Part shown: positions 43,834 to 51,619 of the stretch, in pieces
Layout of the letters: the number at the start of each line of letters is the position of its first letter
Numbering within the stretch: position 1 is the first letter of the stretch
Source of the DNA: Archangium lipolyticum
GTDB lineage: Bacteria > Myxococcota > Myxococcia > Myxococcales > Myxococcaceae
Assembly: GCF_024623785.1 (NCBI RefSeq)
Contig: NZ_JANKBZ010000053.1
Coordinates: 1-51,667, forward strand
Direction: 5' to 3'
Length of the DNA: 51,667 nucleotides
Position numbers and translations under genes: made by a program
The notes under the pieces: generated by a model
The model's input: only the letters and a program-made list of their open reading frames with translations
Databases searched by the model: none
Told to the model about the DNA's origin: nothing

Positions 43834-43862
43834 TTGACAGCCAGGGGGTACGAGATGAAAAT
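43834..43862 (+). promoter_or_regulatory. Sigma70-like promoter of the iron-uptake operon
   Basis: TTGACA (43834-43839) and GAAAAT (43857-43862) are separated by 17 nt. The -10 element lies inside the Fur-box-like sequence, as expected for an iron-repressed promoter. Confidence 0.5.
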
Positions 43863-43875
43863 GCAAATCATTCTC
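43857..43875. promoter_or_regulatory. Fur-box-like operator upstream of the PepSY operon
   Basis: Aligned with the 19-bp consensus GATAATGATAATCATTATC, this site matches 15 of 19 positions, including AATCATT intact. It overlaps the -10 of the promoter and is followed by a second dyad, ACAATT-GACGA-AATTGT (43876-43892). It could also affect the divergent glycosyltransferase gene. Confidence 0.78.
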
Positions 43876-43892
43876 ACAATTGACGAAATTGT
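43876..43892. promoter_or_regulatory. Inverted repeat adjoining the Fur box
   Basis: Perfect 6-bp arms ACAATT and AATTGT flank GACGA. The repeat lies between the Fur-like site and the ribosome-binding site and would fall in the 5' leader of the mRNA. It may be a second operator or a short RNA hairpin. Confidence 0.4.
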
Positions 43893-43907
43893 CATGAAGC
43901 GAGGGGC

Positions 43908-44222
43908 ATGGGCCTGGAGGACGTCGCGGTGTTGAGCCTCGCGGCACTCGCCTTTTGCGTCTCGGCGGTCTCGTGGCTGAGCGAGGGCGCCCGAGGGCCC
44001 ACGCGCTGGGCGGCGGCCTGTACCGGGCTGGCGGCGGCCGCGTGCTGTGTCGCCGGGTTCGGGGCCGTGGCGGGAGTGCTCGTCCTGTTCGTCCTCGCCA
44101 TGACGGTGGCCTCGGTGCTGGTGCTGGTGTTGGCGCCCCGGCCCGAGCGCGCGCGGACGTTCGCGCTGGTGAGCGGGCTGCTGGGGCTCGTGCCGGTGGT
44201 GCTCGCGGGAGCGAACGGGTGA
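43908..44222 (+). CDS. Small membrane protein of the iron-uptake operon (DUF3325-like)
   Basis: A 104-residue protein made almost entirely of three or four hydrophobic helices (VAVLSLAALAFCVSAVSWL, WAAACTGLAAAACCVAGFG, VLVLFVLAMTVASVLVLVLA, FALVSGLLGLVPVVLAG). Length, topology and position, first in an operon with a PepSY membrane protein and next to a TonB siderophore receptor, match the DUF3325 proteins of proteobacterial siderophore loci. The sequence match itself is too weak to be sure. GAGG lies just upstream of the ATG, behind a Fur-regulated-type promoter. Its stop overlaps the GTG of the next gene (GTGA). Confidence 0.65.
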   Translation: MGLEDVAVLSLAALAFCVSAVSWLSEGARGPTRWAAACTGLAAAACCVAGFGAVAGVLVLFVLAMTVASVLVLVLAPRPERARTFALVSGLLGLVPVVLAGANG

Positions 44223-44506
44223 GCGAGGGCGTGGGAAACAAGGCGGCGAATCACAGCCCGGCGCGGACACTCGCGGCCCTGGTGGGTGCGCCCCTGGCGG
44301 CGTTCGCGGTGGGCGCCGGCCTGGTGGCGCTCCTCCCCGTCACGGGCGGGTGGGCCTTCCTCATCGGCTTCCACCTGGTGTTGCCCCTCTGGGTGGGGCT
44401 CGCGTGCGGACTGCCGCTGTTGAGGAACGGGCGCGTGGCCTGGACCGTGTGCGCCGCGCTCGCGCTGCCGCTGGTGCTCACGCTGGTGGCGCGGAGGCTC
44501 GGATGA
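44219..44506 (+). CDS. Small membrane protein (DUF3649-like), iron-uptake operon
   Basis: A 95-residue protein with a short polar N-terminus and two or three helices (LAALVGAPLAAFAVGAGLVAL, GWAFLIGFHLVLPLWVGLAC, AWTVCAALALPLVLTLVA). The GTG at 44219 overlaps the upstream stop, and its own stop overlaps the next ATG (ATGA), so all three genes are translationally coupled. In siderophore loci of other proteobacteria a DUF3649 protein of this size occupies the same slot; I use that as the basis for the name. It probably assists the PepSY protein, which is thought to take part in ferri-siderophore reduction or release. Confidence 0.62.
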   Translation: MSEGVGNKAANHSPARTLAALVGAPLAAFAVGAGLVALLPVTGGWAFLIGFHLVLPLWVGLACGLPLLRNGRVAWTVCAALALPLVLTLVARRLG

Positions 44507-46065
44507 AGCTCTCTCCCCGTACCTTCCGCATCCAGTGGGACGTGCACGCCTGGGCGGGCGTCATCGCGAGCCTCTTCCTCTTCGTCATCTTCTTCTGCGG
44601 CATCTTCGCGCTGTTCCGCGAGGAGCTCGAGGTGTGGCAGGAGCCCGCGTTCCACGTCGCGCCGCCGCACGGGCAGCCCCCCTCCTTCGACGCGCTGCTC
44701 GCGCGGGTGAAGCAGCTCGGCCCGATGCCGACCGGCTCGCACGTGGGCTTCCTCACCCACGAGGAGACACGGCTCGTCACCGCCTATCTCTTCGAGCCGA
44801 AGGAGACGCGGGTGCTCTGGATGGACCCCGTCACCGGCGCGGTGCTGCCCGAGCGGAGCCGGCTCTCGAGCGAGCTGTATTGGATGCACTTCTTCTACCG
44901 CGTGCCGTGGGGCATGGAGCTCACGGGCGTGGTCTCGGTGGCGATGCTCGTCGTGCTCGTGAGCGGGCTCGTCATCCATCTCAAGGACCTGCGCCAGCAG
45001 TGGTGGCGCTTCCGCCCCGGGATGAAGCTGCGCTTCTCGTCCTCGGATGCGCACAAGGTGCTCGGCGTCTTCGGGCTGCCCTTCACCGCGATGCTCGGTT
45101 GGACGGGAGCCGTCCTGTGTCTCGCGGCGCTGGTGGGCCAGGGCTTCACCGCCACCGTGTTCGACGGCAACCCCAACCGGGTCACCGAGCTGAGGGGCTA
45201 TACCCAACCGGTCCGCACCGCCGCCGGGCGCGAGGCCCCCATGCTGTCCCTGGACGAGCTCGTGTCCCGGGCCCGCGCCGCCGTCCCCGGGGCCGAGGGC
45301 ACTCCGCGCTACGTGGACTTCCAGCTCCAGGGCGACGCGAACGCGTGGGCCGCCATCTACTTCCAGATGGCACCCCTCGGCGCGGACCACTTCGCCTTCA
45401 TGGACGCGGTGAGTGGCGAGCCCTTCGGGACGAGCATCGAGACCTCGACCCCCACGTTCTTCCTCGAGCGCGTGTTCTTCGACCTGCACGCCGCTCATTA
45501 CGGGGGCCTGTTGTTGAAGCCGCTCTACGCGCTGCTCGCGCTCGCCATGTGCGCCGTCCTCATCACCGGCAACCTCATCTGGCTCGAGCGCCGGGACGCG
45601 CGGCGCGCGCACTGGGGCAACCGGCTGCTGGAGCGGCTGACGGTGGGCGTGTCCGCGGGGCTCGCCTTCGCCTCCTCCGTCTACTTCACCGCCAACCGCG
45701 CGCTGCCGTGGGAGGCCGCGAGGCGGGGCGACTGGGAGTTCGGCCTGTTCCTCGGCGCCTGGGGGTTCGCGGTCGTCATGGCGCTCGTGCCGGGCCTCTC
45801 GTCCCGGCGCGTGGGCATCGGCCTGTGCGGAGCGGCGTCCGCGCTCTTCGTGGGAGTCCTCGCCTCGGACGTGGCGCTGCGCGAGGTGAACCTGTTCACG
45901 GCGCTCGCGCGAGGGCTGCCGTCCGTCTTCCTCGCGGAGCTGCTGCTGTGCGCGCTCGCCCTGGGCTGTGGCGGGCTCGCGTGGGGACTGGCGCGCAAGC
46001 GTCCGGCGGAGGTGCTGCCCGAGAGGATGGAGGAGGCCCCCACCCCCTCCCGGGCTTCCGCGTGA
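44503..46065 (+). CDS. PepSY-associated TM helix protein (siderophore-iron handling)
   Basis: A 520-residue inner-membrane protein. It opens with the PepSY_TM signature FRIQWDVHAWAGVIASLFLF followed by IFFCGIFALFREELEVWQEP. A helix comes around WGMELTGVVSVAMLVVLVSG with VIHLKDLRQQWW. A further His-containing helix follows (SDAHKVLGVFGLPFTAMLG), then a periplasmic region (190-330), the HAAHYGG helix, and four more helices to the end. Members such as FoxB/FegB-type proteins are linked to reduction of ferri-siderophores in the periplasm. GGAGG precedes the ATG. The gene ends 21 nt before the convergent TonB receptor gene. Confidence 0.85.
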   Translation: MKLSPRTFRIQWDVHAWAGVIASLFLFVIFFCGIFALFREELEVWQEPAFHVAPPHGQPPSFDALLARVKQLGPMPTGSHVGFLTHEETRLVTAYLFEPKETRVLWMDPVTGAVLPERSRLSSELYWMHFFYRVPWGMELTGVVSVAMLVVLVSGLVIHLKDLRQQWWRFRPGMKLRFSSSDAHKVLGVFGLPFTAMLGWTGAVLCLAALVGQGFTATVFDGNPNRVTELRGYTQPVRTAAGREAPMLSLDELVSRARAAVPGAEGTPRYVDFQLQGDANAWAAIYFQMAPLGADHFAFMDAVSGEPFGTSIETSTPTFFLERVFFDLHAAHYGGLLLKPLYALLALAMCAVLITGNLIWLERRDARRAHWGNRLLERLTVGVSAGLAFASSVYFTANRALPWEAARRGDWEFGLFLGAWGFAVVMALVPGLSSRRVGIGLCGAASALFVGVLASDVALREVNLFTALARGLPSVFLAELLLCALALGCGGLAWGLARKRPAEVLPERMEEAPTPSRASA

Positions 46066-46086
46066 GCGGCGTCTACCGGGCCCGGG

Positions 46087-48246
46087 CTACCACGCGTAGC
46101 CCACGTTGAACATCGCTCGGCGCCGGTCGCCGTAGAAGCAGGCCGTCTCGGAGCTGCAGGACGACACGTACGTGCTGTCCAGCAGGTTCGAGGCGTTGAT
46201 GGCCGCCCGCCACTGGGCCTTCTCGTAGTGGATACCGGCATCCACGAGCGTGAAGCCCGGCACCTCCAGCGAGTTGTCCCGGTTGGCGAACGACGCGCCC
46301 ACGTAGCGCACGCCCGCGCCAGCCCCGAGCCCCTGGAGCACTCCGTCCTGCAAGGTGTAGTCGAGCCACAGCGAGCCCTGCAGCTCCGGCACGCCCACGG
46401 GCGCCTTGCCGACCTCGAAGTCCGCCCCCTCGGTGACGCGCAGCCGGTAGAACGAGGCGGAGCCGATGAGGTCCAGACCCGGGAGCGGGCTCGCGTTGGC
46501 CTCGAGCTCCAGACCGCGGGAACGTGCCTCGCCAATCTGGAGCGTCTGGAAGGTGCCGTCCGTCGTCAGGAAGTTCTCACGCCGCAGCTCGAAGGCCGAG
46601 AGGCCCAACGAGAGCCACCTGCCCTCCGGCTGGAACTTGAGGCCCGCCTCGAGCTGCTCGCCGAACTCGGGCTCGAAGAGCTCGCCAGCCGCGTTGGTGC
46701 CGGCGACGGGGTTGAAGGACCGGGAGTAGCTGACGTACGGCGCGAGGCCGTTGTCGAAGGTGTAGAGGAGCCCGGCACGGCCGCTGAAGGCTCCGTCGGT
46801 GCCCTCGTAGCTCCCGGCCGGCGTGAGCGGATTCGTGAGTTGGACGCCCACCCAGTCGTGGCGTCCGCTGAGCACCAGGTTCAAGCGCTCGGCGAGCCGG
46901 AGCTGGTCCTGGAGGTAGACACCGAGCTGGTTCTGGCGGGTCTTGTTGAGGTTGTAGCGCGACTCCGTGGGCACGTAGGAGCCGTAGACGGGAGTGCGGA
47001 GATCGAGCGGAGCCCCGGCCTCGAAGCCCTGCACGTCATTGATGCGGTAGTGCTTGTAATCGACCCCGAACAAGACGCTGTGACGCACCGGGCCGGTGGT
47101 GAAGCGGGCCTGGGCCTGGGTGTCGACCGTGAACAGGCTCGCGCGAGGCTTCGTCACGAAGTTGAAGCGGGCGAGCTCCGCGCCCTCGGGCGCGGTGGCG
47201 TAGCCCACGCCGTAGAGCGTCTGGAAGTCGATGCCGAGGCGGCCGAAGCGCAGGTTCTGGCGCACCGTCCACGTGTCGTTGAAGCGATGCTCGAACTCGT
47301 AGCCGAGCAGGCCCTGGTCGCGCGCGAAGCGGTCCATGCTGGGGTCGCTCGTGAACAGGTCCGTGGGGATGCGGCCGTAGGGCGCGTCCACGACGGTGCC
47401 CACGTAGGGCAGGAAGTTCTGGCCGCGCGTGCGGTCGAGCAGATAGCTGCCGTGGAGCGTCAGGCTCGTGCCGGACGTCGGCTTCCAGGTGAGGCTCGGG
47501 GCGACGAAGAGACGGTTGTTGTCGATGGAGCGCACCTGGGTGTTGCCACCCCGGCCCAACACCGACACCCGGTAGAACCACTGCTCGCTCTCGCCGATGG
47601 GCCCACCGAGGTCCACCGCGCCGTAGCCGTTGAGGTACTCGTTGACGCCCGCTTCCACGCGGCGGAGCGGCTCGGTGGGGGGACGCTTGCTCACGAGGTT
47701 GAGCAGACCGCCGGGATTGGAGCCACCGTAGAGGACCGACGAGGGGCCACGCACCGCTTCGATGCGCTCCAGCCCGAAGGGCTCCAGGCGCCAGGTGGCG
47801 AAGGAGCTGGAGAAGAGCTGCAGGCCGTCGAGGTAGTAACCGGCCTCCTGGGAGGGAAAGCCGCGCACCAGGAACCAGTCGTTGCGCGAGTCACCACCGA
47901 AGGACTCGGCCCGGACACCGGGCGAGTAGCGCGTGGCCTCGACGATGGACTGCGCCTGCTGGGCCTCCATCTGCTCCCGGCCCACGACGGAGACCGCCTG
48001 CGGCGTCTCCAGGAGGGAGGTGTCCGTCTTGGTGCCGCTCGCGCTGCGCTCGGCGATGACGCCCTTCACGGGACCCGTCGCGCGCTCCCGCTCCGCCTGC
48101 ACCTGGACGACATCCAGGGTGATGGGCTTTGCCTCCTCCGCTTCCTGAGCGGCAGCGGCCGTCGCGAGCACGAGCAAGGAGACACCAGCCAGAGACGCTG
48201 GCGCGGGGAGGCGCTGTCCGCGCTTGTTCCGAATCAGAGAGACCAT
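46087..48246 (-). CDS. TonB-dependent siderophore receptor
   Basis: A 719-residue outer-membrane receptor. A signal peptide (ASLAGVSLLVLATAAAAQ) precedes a possible TonB box region (ITLDVVQVQAER). The plug domain follows (LLETPQAVSVVGREQ, WFLVRGFPSQEAGYYLDGL, ERIEAVRGPSSVLYGGSNPG, GLLNLVSKRPPTEP). Then comes a 22-strand-type barrel ending in YGDRRRAMFNVGYAW, with a terminal aromatic residue as the assembly signal. The plug and barrel motifs are those of FhuA/FpvA-type ferri-siderophore receptors. The ATG at 48246 is preferred over a TTG at 48270; neither has a strong ribosome-binding site. A Fur-box-like site lies directly upstream. It is convergent with the PepSY operon. Confidence 0.92.
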   Translation of the reverse strand: MVSLIRNKRGQRLPAPASLAGVSLLVLATAAAAQEAEEAKPITLDVVQVQAERERATGPVKGVIAERSASGTKTDTSLLETPQAVSVVGREQMEAQQAQSIVEATRYSPGVRAESFGGDSRNDWFLVRGFPSQEAGYYLDGLQLFSSSFATWRLEPFGLERIEAVRGPSSVLYGGSNPGGLLNLVSKRPPTEPLRRVEAGVNEYLNGYGAVDLGGPIGESEQWFYRVSVLGRGGNTQVRSIDNNRLFVAPSLTWKPTSGTSLTLHGSYLLDRTRGQNFLPYVGTVVDAPYGRIPTDLFTSDPSMDRFARDQGLLGYEFEHRFNDTWTVRQNLRFGRLGIDFQTLYGVGYATAPEGAELARFNFVTKPRASLFTVDTQAQARFTTGPVRHSVLFGVDYKHYRINDVQGFEAGAPLDLRTPVYGSYVPTESRYNLNKTRQNQLGVYLQDQLRLAERLNLVLSGRHDWVGVQLTNPLTPAGSYEGTDGAFSGRAGLLYTFDNGLAPYVSYSRSFNPVAGTNAAGELFEPEFGEQLEAGLKFQPEGRWLSLGLSAFELRRENFLTTDGTFQTLQIGEARSRGLELEANASPLPGLDLIGSASFYRLRVTEGADFEVGKAPVGVPELQGSLWLDYTLQDGVLQGLGAGAGVRYVGASFANRDNSLEVPGFTLVDAGIHYEKAQWRAAINASNLLDSTYVSSCSSETACFYGDRRRAMFNVGYAW

Positions 48247-48249
48247 GTT

Positions 48250-48268
48250 GAGAATGATTCTTGTTCGC
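48250..48268. promoter_or_regulatory. Fur-box-like operator at the TonB receptor start
   Basis: On the minus strand AAGAATCATTCTC matches 13 of 19 positions of the Fur consensus, with the AATCATT core intact, as in the site at 43857. It lies 3 nt before the proposed ATG, so repression would act on initiation or early elongation, or the true promoter lies slightly upstream. Confidence 0.65.
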
Positions 48269-48339
48269 AATTTCAGGGTGGGGACCCATGCGGCGTAACA
48301 TGGGCCCCTGGGGCAGGCAAGCGGAGCGTCACCCGCGCT

Positions 48340-48465
48340 TCATGGAAAGCCGAGACATGCCTCCTCGTACTCGAACCGCCCGGCGTGCTCACCCTGCTCC
48401 AGGAAGGCTTTGAGCTTCTCGTATGGCTCCTCGGGTGGAACATCCACGGCCACCAGGCGCGCCAT
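48340..48465 (-). pseudogene. C-terminal remnant of a DUF4265-like protein
   Basis: An open frame of 41 codons starts at the ATG at 48465, 5 nt after the kinase stop. The sequence MARLVAVDVPPEEPYEKLKA and FEYEEACLG looks like the C-terminal end of DUF4265 proteins, which are normally well over 100 residues and common in myxobacteria. The part encoding the N-terminal domain is absent. It is either a decayed gene copy or a very short gene expressed from the kinase transcript; I favour a remnant. Confidence 0.5.
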
Positions 48466-48470
48466 GGGCC

Positions 48471-50231
48471 TCACGGCCAGCGCAAGATGGGGCTCACAGG
48501 CAGCTCGCGCGCCAGCACGGCGGCGCCGGGCTTGGAGCCCTCCTCCTTCTTCACACGCCCGTCCGTGTCCCCCAGCACGATGCACACGGGGTACTTCCGC
48601 CCATCGGGCAGCACGGTCTGCGTGTAGCGGCCCAGGACAGCCGGGCGTTTCACATCCCCGGCGATGTCGTAGATGCCGGGCCCCGTCCAGAGGTGTCCGT
48701 GGAGCAACGTCCCCTCGGGCAGATTGCCGTCACCCCTCGTGAGGCGTCCGATGACGGGTCCATCCTGATAGACGCCCGTGTCGCCCTGATCACCGGGCTG
48801 GTTGATGTCCACGATGGCTCGAAGACGACTGCCCGTCTCAATCTTCAGCTCCGCCATGGCCTCGGTTGCATCCCTGGGGCAGTCCTCGGGCTCCGGGGGC
48901 CTCACCTGGACAGCGGGGCAGCCGATGCCAACGACGGCGCACAACCAGGCGGCGAGGAAACTCGAGGAGGTGGAGGGGGAAGTGGTGGACACGGGCGGGC
49001 TTCCTTTCTCGGACTGGCCAGACCCAGGCGGTAGCGCCTCGGGTGGCGGTGCGAGTGTGGAGCGTGCCAGCCACAAGACAAGGCCGACCACGGTCAGGCC
49101 CGCGAACAGCACCCGGGACCACCTTGCGCGCTGGGGACGGCCAGGGGGAGTTACAGGGGCCTCCTGCGGCCGCGGAGCCTCCTCTGGAGCCACGCGCGCC
49201 GTTTCGGGCGGCTGGGTCGGCGGAGCTACCTCTTGCTGGGGCGTTGGCTCCTCCGGGCGCGGCTCGGCCTCGAAGAGCGGCACCTTCCAGGCGGCCGACT
49301 TCCTCTCCTGCTCGGCGGCCTGCTCCAGCGCCTGCAGCAGCGCTCCGGTGCTGGGGTACCGGTCCTCCGGCTTCTTCTCCAGCAACCGCAGGGAGATGTC
49401 GCTGAGGGCGCGCGGCGCCAGGGGGTTGAGGAGGTGGGGCGCTGTTGGGGACACAGTGGCGATGGCGGCCACCAGCTGCTCGTCCGGCAGCTCGGGGTTG
49501 AAGGGGTGCAAATCCGTGAGGGCCTGGAAGAGCAGCACCCCCAGGGCGTACAGGTCCGCGGCGGCGCCCCCGTTGAAGGGCACGTTCTTCTTCCACGCCT
49601 CGGTGCGTGTGTAGGCCAGGAGCTCGGGCGGCAGCAGGTGCATGACGCCCTCGGGTACGCCCAGGGTTCTGGTGAGGGCTCCCGGCAGACGCACGGTGCC
49701 GAAGTCGATGATGAAGGGCCTGCCGTCCTGCCGGCGGATGAGGAGATTCTCCGCCTTCAAGTCCCGGTGGTACACGCCACGCTGGTGCAGCACCCCCACG
49801 GTGCGCACCACGGCGCTGTAGGTGTCCACCAGCCTGGCGGCGTGTGGAGGGTTGTGCCAACGCCACTCATGCCAGTTGTCCCCGTCCACGTAGTCGGTGA
49901 CGAGGAAGGGGTAGCCGTTGCTGGGGTTGGGCCAGCAGTCCACCGCGTACAGGCGCAGCAGGTTGGGGTGGGAGGCGTAGGTGAAGAGGGCCGCCGCCTC
50001 GCGCGCCAGCCTCCGGTAGGCGCTCATCTCCTCCACGTACTCCTCCTCCGAGAGCTCTTCCCGGGCCTCGGAGAAAGGGAGGAGCCCCATCTTCAAGGAG
50101 TAGGGTTTGTTGTCGCGCTCCACCATGAAGACACGGGAGGAGCCGCCACGGCCCAGTACCTGGACGATGCGCCAGGGACCCACCATGTGGCCGGGTTGGA
50201 GATGGTCGGGGTGAAGGACTTCCGCCGTCAT
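48471..50231 (-). CDS. Membrane Ser/Thr protein kinase with extracytoplasmic C-terminal domain
   Basis: A 586-residue Hanks-type kinase. It has a glycine loop (LGRGGSSRVF), Lys47, the catalytic loop HRDLKAEN (Asp157) and DFG (Asp176). A Pro/Glu-rich juxtamembrane linker (about 320-370) leads to a membrane helix (VLFAGLTVVGLVLWLA, 375-389). After a Ser/Thr-rich stretch there is a second hydrophobic segment ending in Cys (FLAAWLCAVVGIGC, about 424-438). A domain of about 145 residues follows, containing DINQPGDQGDTGVYQDGPV, HLWTGPGIYDIAGDV and PVCIVLGD. This tail recurs in myxobacterial kinases as I recall; its ligand is unknown. The gene starts 12 nt after the DUF2381-type gene, so the two are co-transcribed. 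Confidence 0.88.
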   Translation of the reverse strand: MTAEVLHPDHLQPGHMVGPWRIVQVLGRGGSSRVFMVERDNKPYSLKMGLLPFSEAREELSEEEYVEEMSAYRRLAREAAALFTYASHPNLLRLYAVDCWPNPSNGYPFLVTDYVDGDNWHEWRWHNPPHAARLVDTYSAVVRTVGVLHQRGVYHRDLKAENLLIRRQDGRPFIIDFGTVRLPGALTRTLGVPEGVMHLLPPELLAYTRTEAWKKNVPFNGGAAADLYALGVLLFQALTDLHPFNPELPDEQLVAAIATVSPTAPHLLNPLAPRALSDISLRLLEKKPEDRYPSTGALLQALEQAAEQERKSAAWKVPLFEAEPRPEEPTPQQEVAPPTQPPETARVAPEEAPRPQEAPVTPPGRPQRARWSRVLFAGLTVVGLVLWLARSTLAPPPEALPPGSGQSEKGSPPVSTTSPSTSSSFLAAWLCAVVGIGCPAVQVRPPEPEDCPRDATEAMAELKIETGSRLRAIVDINQPGDQGDTGVYQDGPVIGRLTRGDGNLPEGTLLHGHLWTGPGIYDIAGDVKRPAVLGRYTQTVLPDGRKYPVCIVLGDTDGRVKKEEGSKPGAAVLARELPVSPILRWP

Positions 50232-50243
50232 GGGGTGGCGCTC

Positions 50244-51101
50244 CTACAGCTTCACTTCGGGGATGGAGAGACGCCGGCTGCCACTCTTGTCCAGCAGCTC
50301 CAGGCGGAGGGCCTCCGTCGCCTGCCAGAAGGGGGCTTCCGTCTCCACTGCCACGAGGCCCTCCTCCCCGGGCCCGAGCCGCGCCTTGTTCATCTCCACG
50401 GAGCGCACCTTCACGGAGGCGCCGTCTGGACGGGTGAGTTGCGCCTGCCCAGGTTCCCAGGGCTTCTGCCCCGGGAGGTTGCGCACGCGGACGACGGCGA
50501 GCGCCCACGGGCCGGCGCGGTACGCCTCTCCCTCCACCACACTCAGCCCTCCCTGCGTTCCCAGGGGTACCTCGATGTGCCGGGCCTGTACGCCCTTGAG
50601 GTCGAGCCTCCCGGAGAAGACGAGCCCCGTTGGCCCACTCACGGCTTGGAGCGCCGCGAGCGCCGCCTCCAGCGCCTCGACGGTGCGCGGGCGGCGCACC
50701 ACCTCCACCTCCTTGTCCACCAGCGCGGGGTGGGAAACGAGGGAGAAGGTGGCATACGCCGGGGTAGCACCGTCCTTGTAACGCACCCGTACGCCCAACT
50801 TCTCCCCGGAGCCCGGTTCCACCGAGGGCTCGAGGATGAGGGTCCGATCGCCTACGTCCACGACCTGGAAGCGCGTCGTCCGTCCCTCCACCTCCACCGA
50901 GGCCCGATCGATGGTGGCGTCGAAGTGGAAGTAGGTCACGACACCGACGGCCACCCGTATCTCCGGAACCAGCTCACCGGGACTGAGGGGGACGACGACC
51001 TGCCGTTGCTGCTGTTCGCGGACCGGTAGGGGCTGCGCTGCCGCCAACGCCCCTACGGACAGGACGAGGAGAACCACGAAATGGGGCGATGGTAGTGCCA
51101 C
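50244..51101 (-). CDS. DUF2381 family protein (TIGR02268), exported
   Basis: A 285-residue protein with signal peptide (FVVLLVLSVGALAAAQP) and a GTG start at 51101. The N-terminal half is beta-rich (VVVPLSPGELVPEIRVAVG, TYFHFDATIDRASVEVEG, LILEPSVEPGSGEKLGVRV). A helix (TVEALEAALAALQAV) separates it from a second beta domain. This is the layout of the Myxococcus paralogous family TIGR02268/DUF2381, often encoded directly upstream of membrane Ser/Thr kinases. I infer a periplasmic partner or ligand-binding protein for the kinase at 48471. The 143 nt before it, shared with the divergent small gene, hold no clear promoter. Confidence 0.82.
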   Translation of the reverse strand: MALPSPHFVVLLVLSVGALAAAQPLPVREQQQRQVVVPLSPGELVPEIRVAVGVVTYFHFDATIDRASVEVEGRTTRFQVVDVGDRTLILEPSVEPGSGEKLGVRVRYKDGATPAYATFSLVSHPALVDKEVEVVRRPRTVEALEAALAALQAVSGPTGLVFSGRLDLKGVQARHIEVPLGTQGGLSVVEGEAYRAGPWALAVVRVRNLPGQKPWEPGQAQLTRPDGASVKVRSVEMNKARLGPGEEGLVAVETEAPFWQATEALRLELLDKSGSRRLSIPEVKL

Positions 51102-51244
51102 GGTGGATGACCTTTCCGGTCAACCGTAGCAGATACGAAGTCAGGGCGACTCCATCTCCTTCCAGCCCCTTGTCAGCAATACCCAACCTCATCCTCCCAG
51201 CCGCGCGCCGCCTGAGCGGCACGCCCCCCATGAAGGAGTCATCC

Positions 51245-51619
51245 ATGATCGCGAAGTGTCCCCACTGCCATCACAAGGTCGATCTCGGCACCCGCGTCGG
51301 CGGCAAGCTCGGACTCGCCGCGGCGGGTGCCATGTTGGGCGCGGGGGGCCTGAGCGCCGCCATCCAGTGGAGTGTCCGACAGTCTTTCGACATAGTCGGG
51401 AGAGACATCGGCGCCGCGCCGTATCGAGGAGAGCGTCGGCCGCCCAGCGGCCCTACCCAATTCGCGGAGACGACACCGAAGGTAGTGCGCGTTCGAACCA
51501 GAAACCCGCCCCAGAGACACCTTCCGGTCGCGCGCTGCGCGAACTGGTCCGACCACAGGGTTGATCAGAATAGCTCTGGAGGCTCGTCGCAGGCCGGGGA
51601 AGCAGGCAGCAGGAAGTAG
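51245..51619 (+). CDS. Small zinc-ribbon-like protein with abnormal C-terminus
   Basis: A 124-residue frame starting MIAKCPHCHHKVDLGTRVGG, then a Gly/Ala hydrophobic segment (LGLAAAGAMLGAGGLSAA). GAAGGAG lies 6 nt before the ATG. Proteins of this start in myxobacteria are usually 70-90 residues: CPxC, LGTRxGG, one or two Gly-rich membrane-like segments, then a second CPxC. Here the second Cys pair is missing. After about residue 45 the sequence becomes polar and low in regular structure (IGAAPYRGERRPPSGP). This suggests a frameshift, truncation or fusion to unrelated DNA after about 51370. The remaining 48 bases to the window end show nothing assignable. Confidence 0.5.
   Translation: MIAKCPHCHHKVDLGTRVGGKLGLAAAGAMLGAGGLSAAIQWSVRQSFDIVGRDIGAAPYRGERRPPSGPTQFAETTPKVVRVRTRNPPQRHLPVARCANWSDHRVDQNSSGGSSQAGEAGSRK

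Noticed and set aside
46228-48627. Plus-strand frame of 799 codons opposite the TonB receptor
   Set aside because: The receptor has signal peptide, plug and barrel; the opposing frame has none of these and no start signal.
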